NCBI RefSeq assembly: GCF_028746185.1
Contig: NZ_JAQIVH010000052.1
Location: forward strand, 62,001-126,000
Reading direction: 5' to 3'
Source of the DNA: Paenibacillus_E qinlingensis
Lineage (GTDB): Bacteria > Bacillota > Bacilli > Paenibacillales > NBRC-103111
DNA: 64,000 bases
Of this stretch, positions 63,381-64,000 are shown piece after piece; positions within the stretch are counted from its first letter, which is position 1, and each line of letters begins with the position of its first letter. Under the pieces are notes generated by a model. The model was given only the letters and a program-made list of their open reading frames with translations, searched no databases and had not been told where the DNA came from. Both the position numbers and the translations under genes were made by a program.

Positions 63381-64000
63381 ATGAAGAACGATTTTATTAA
63401 GCAGCCCCCGCATCCAGAGACGGAATGGTCAGCGTGTACAGGATATTCGGAATCTGCCTTACCCATAGAACGAATCCTAGATGTCTCGTTAAGTGATGCG
63501 AGTATTTGTAAGGGACCTGATTATATGTACTATTTGACTGGAACTACGGATGGCTCAAATATACAGGTGTGGACCTCCCCCGACTTCAAGTCATGGAGCG
63601 AACCGAATACCGTATGGAGTTTGGAGAAAGACGGCACGTGGCAGAAGGCAAGTGAAGGATCAAACGGCATTTGCTCTCCGGAAATCCACTATGTAAAAGG
63701 CGCGTTCTGGATTACCTACGGATTAAAGGAAGGCGGCACGGGATTGCTTCGAAGCTTGTCTGCTTCTGTTCAAGGTCCATTTCGAGATATGGGGAAAATA
63801 ACGGATGACGGGCAGGATGCTTCGCTGTTCGAGGATGAAGATGGAGCCGTTTATTGGGTTTATGGCAATGGCAACATCGCTCGAATGACGGAGGATCTGA
63901 CAGGTCTAGTGGAATCCCCTCGAATGGCAGAGGTTCAGCCTTGGAAGGTTGCGGGGCGGGAAGATCATCCCTCGTTTAGTCAGCATGTACAGGTAGGAAC
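63381..64000 (+). CDS. GH43-like five-bladed propeller glycosidase (3' partial)
   Basis: An open frame runs from ATG 63381 to the window end without a stop (206 complete codons visible). GAAAGGA lies upstream. The sequence shows propeller features of GH43-type enzymes: SDASICKGPDYMYYLTGT (candidate base Asp), SPEIHYVKGAFWITY, DGQDASLFEDEDGAVYWVYG (candidate modulating Asp) and repeated strand patterns. No signal peptide. The family includes beta-xylosidases and alpha-L-arabinofuranosidases, which would fit the plant-polysaccharide theme and the divergent AraC regulator. Confidence 0.78.
   Translation, partial: MKNDFIKQPPHPETEWSACTGYSESALPIERILDVSLSDASICKGPDYMYYLTGTTDGSNIQVWTSPDFKSWSEPNTVWSLEKDGTWQKASEGSNGICSPEIHYVKGAFWITYGLKEGGTGLLRSLSASVQGPFRDMGKITDDGQDASLFEDEDGAVYWVYGNGNIARMTEDLTGLVESPRMAEVQPWKVAGREDHPSFSQHVQVG

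Overview
The window looks like the chromosome of a Paenibacillus-type bacterium (Bacillales). The signs are strong AGGAGG-type ribosome binding sites, many intrinsic terminators, YesM/YesN-type two-component systems beside LplB/LplC-type sugar permeases, many AraC regulators, lipoprotein binding proteins and large secreted plant-polysaccharide enzymes. No rRNA gene, CRISPR array, transposase or phage gene was seen.

Layout. (1) 1-9261: histidine kinase (5' end cut by the window), AraC-type response regulator, two permeases, binding lipoprotein and a secreted GH51-type alpha-L-arabinofuranosidase. (2) 9445-24391: two tandem-DUF427 genes bracketing an OpuC/EgtUV-type ABC transporter and a flavin monooxygenase, a broken EamA transporter gene, then hydantoinase-type amidohydrolase, M20 carbamoylase, urocanase homologue, DUF917 protein, ammonia-lyase homologue without the MIO triad, and an IclR regulator. 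Read together, the best explanation is uptake and breakdown of ergothioneine, or its S-methyl form, to glutamate. (3) 24606-24896: small DUF2325 gene. (4) 25211-37312: a second two-component/ABC/secreted-enzyme set, ending in a 1643-residue GH74-type xyloglucanase with FN3 and CBM9-like modules. (5) 37386-40689: polysaccharide deacetylase, ADP-ribosylglycohydrolase family protein and a convergent AraC regulator. (6) 40981-46617: six-gene sugar operon (class I aldolase, Gfo/Idh/MocA dehydrogenase, PfkB kinase, D-lyxose isomerase-type cupin, DUF4432 epimerase-like protein, DeoR regulator) behind three spaced operator-like repeats.

(7) 46820-51068: remnant of a GH2 beta-glucuronidase gene, a dehydrogenase, an NHL beta-propeller protein, and an MFS exporter divergent from an HxlR regulator. 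(8) 51069-51793: repeat-bearing, gene-poor stretch with orphan terminators. (9) 51794-55767: iron-siderophore locus in which an AraC regulator is fused in frame to a lipoprotein-type siderophore-binding protein, behind a Fur-like box, followed by two FecCD permeases and no ATPase. (10) 55796-60484: AraC regulator, divergent GH116-type glycosidase and a TIM-barrel sugar isomerase. (11) 60769-62226: a tRNA-Lys(UUU)-like element whose T-arm half precedes its 5' half, followed by a slipin gene. (12) 62316-64000: AraC regulator divergent from a GH43-like gene cut by the window end.

The strongest candidates for an unusual system are the ergothioneine-type catabolic cluster, with its diagnostic active-site losses and a terminator in the transporter leader, and the permuted tRNA-like element next to the slipin gene.
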